In this document: positions 63,538-64,000 of the stretch, in pieces | Layout of the letters: each line of letters begins with the position of its first letter | How positions within the stretch are numbered: position 1 is the stretch's first letter | Translations under genes and position numbers: made by a program | Notes under the pieces: generated by a model | What the model was told of the DNA's origin: nothing | Databases searched by the model: none | What the model saw: the letters and a program-made list of their open reading frames with translations, nothing else | From: Motilimonas cestriensis | Lineage (GTDB): Bacteria > Pseudomonadota > Gammaproteobacteria > Enterobacterales > CBDFNC01 | Reading direction: 5' to 3' | Assembly (NCBI RefSeq): GCF_021295315.1 | Contig: NZ_JAIMJA010000005.1 | Span: forward strand, 1 to 64,000 | DNA: 64,000 bases

Positions 63538-64000
63538 CTAGTTAAGGTTGAGTAACTTCTGCTTTTGAGCCATTAACTCATCATCCGTGATCAGCCCTTC
63601 TTTGTTAAGTTGAGCAAGCTTTCTGATCTCATCTGCCACTGAACCTGGTTTTTGTATTTGTTTTTGAGGCGTTACAACTGCCGGCGTTTCAGGGATGTCT
63701 TGCACTATATCTGATGGCGCTAACATTTCATCTTGCTCATCCGCTTTTCTGATTAAAACGGATACTAAGCTATGCCAGTGCCTAGCCTGCGACATTGCTT
63801 GTTGATATAACGCACTACCTTGATCAGATTCAATATTCAAAAAATTAATTTCAAAGATTGGCTCTGATGTGTCATTTTTAACAATTCTTAAATCAATGCG
63901 TTTCGTTTTCGCTTTAGATGTTTTTTTCCCTGTTACTCCACCGATGATAGCGCCAACCCCACCAAGCATCACACCACCGATTAATGCACCACCAAGCTGG
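63538..64000 (-). CDS. Prophage-borne SHOCT protein with glycine zipper, cut by window edge
   Basis: At least 154 residues are visible. The frame is open to the right edge (QLGGALIGGVM precedes the first ATG at 63972), so the N-terminus is probably outside. A glycine-zipper segment (GGVMLGGVGAIIGGVTGKK) suggests membrane insertion or oligomerisation. The C-terminus carries a SHOCT motif, IRKLAQLNKEGLITDDEL..KKQKLL-type, seen as LAQLNKEGLITDDELMAQ. It is not a Mu structural gene and looks like an added 'moron' between the connector/portal side and the head protease gene. Confidence 0.75.
   Translation of the reverse strand, partial: QLGGALIGGVMLGGVGAIIGGVTGKKTSKAKTKRIDLRIVKNDTSEPIFEINFLNIESDQGSALYQQAMSQARHWHSLVSVLIRKADEQDEMLAPSDIVQDIPETPAVVTPQKQIQKPGSVADEIRKLAQLNKEGLITDDELMAQKQKLLNLN

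Overview
The window looks like a chromosome segment of a marine or aquatic gammaproteobacterium near the Vibrionales, Aeromonadales and Alteromonadales. The evidence is gene order: gltD-gltB-yhcC with arcB close by (as in enterics), mtnN next to a cbiB/cobD-like gene, and rdgC-sbcDC-phoBR. ArcB is full length (membrane, PAS, kinase, receiver and HPt domains), which argues against Shewanella, where that sensor is split. No rRNA, tRNA or CRISPR array was seen.

Region 1 (1-6.5 kb) is accessory DNA. It holds the end of an IS10-like (IS4 family) element, an attC-like integron recombination site, small unrelated genes (membrane protein, pseudopilin-like protein, short endonuclease V, lipoproteins, an alpha/beta hydrolase, a TRIC/UPF0126 membrane protein) and a decayed group II intron reverse-transcriptase remnant. 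Region 2 (6.5-9.8 kb, minus strand) is an amino-sugar operon: RpiR-type regulator, PTS EIICB permease and NanE epimerase, with dyad operators between regulator and permease. Region 3 (9.9-33.2 kb) is mostly core: rhodanese, CbiB-like protein, mtnN, tyrS, marC-like gene, gltBD, yhcC, a diguanylate cyclase, folE2, arcB, a lipase-like hydrolase, Nudix, rluF-like and an acyltransferase. It also carries a 275-bp MITE-like repeat, a decayed 3' duplication and an octamer tandem repeat.

Region 4 (33.2-40 kb) is a second accessory stretch: a lipoprotein esterase, small orphan genes, an integron-cassette-like unit, and a three-gene PRC-barrel/coiled-coil stress cluster. That cluster is bounded by the real rdgC gene and a degraded partial copy of the rdgC 3' end. 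Region 5 (40-49.5 kb) is core: rdgC, sbcD, sbcC, phoB (with a clear Pho box), phoR and a Cache-domain chemotaxis receptor preceded by a Fur-like site.

Region 6 (49.5 kb to the right edge, minus strand) is the late half of a Mu-like prophage. It has the Mu-type head module (I protease/scaffold, T major head protein, gp35-like, gp36-like), then a non-contractile tail module: terminator-like protein, tail tube, 1145-residue tape measure and no sheath gene. A block of large, poorly recognised tail-tip proteins follows. This resembles the layout of B3/D3112-type transposable siphophages. The transposase, portal and terminase genes would lie beyond the right edge.

Calls rest on motif reading and remembered family features. 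No database search was run.
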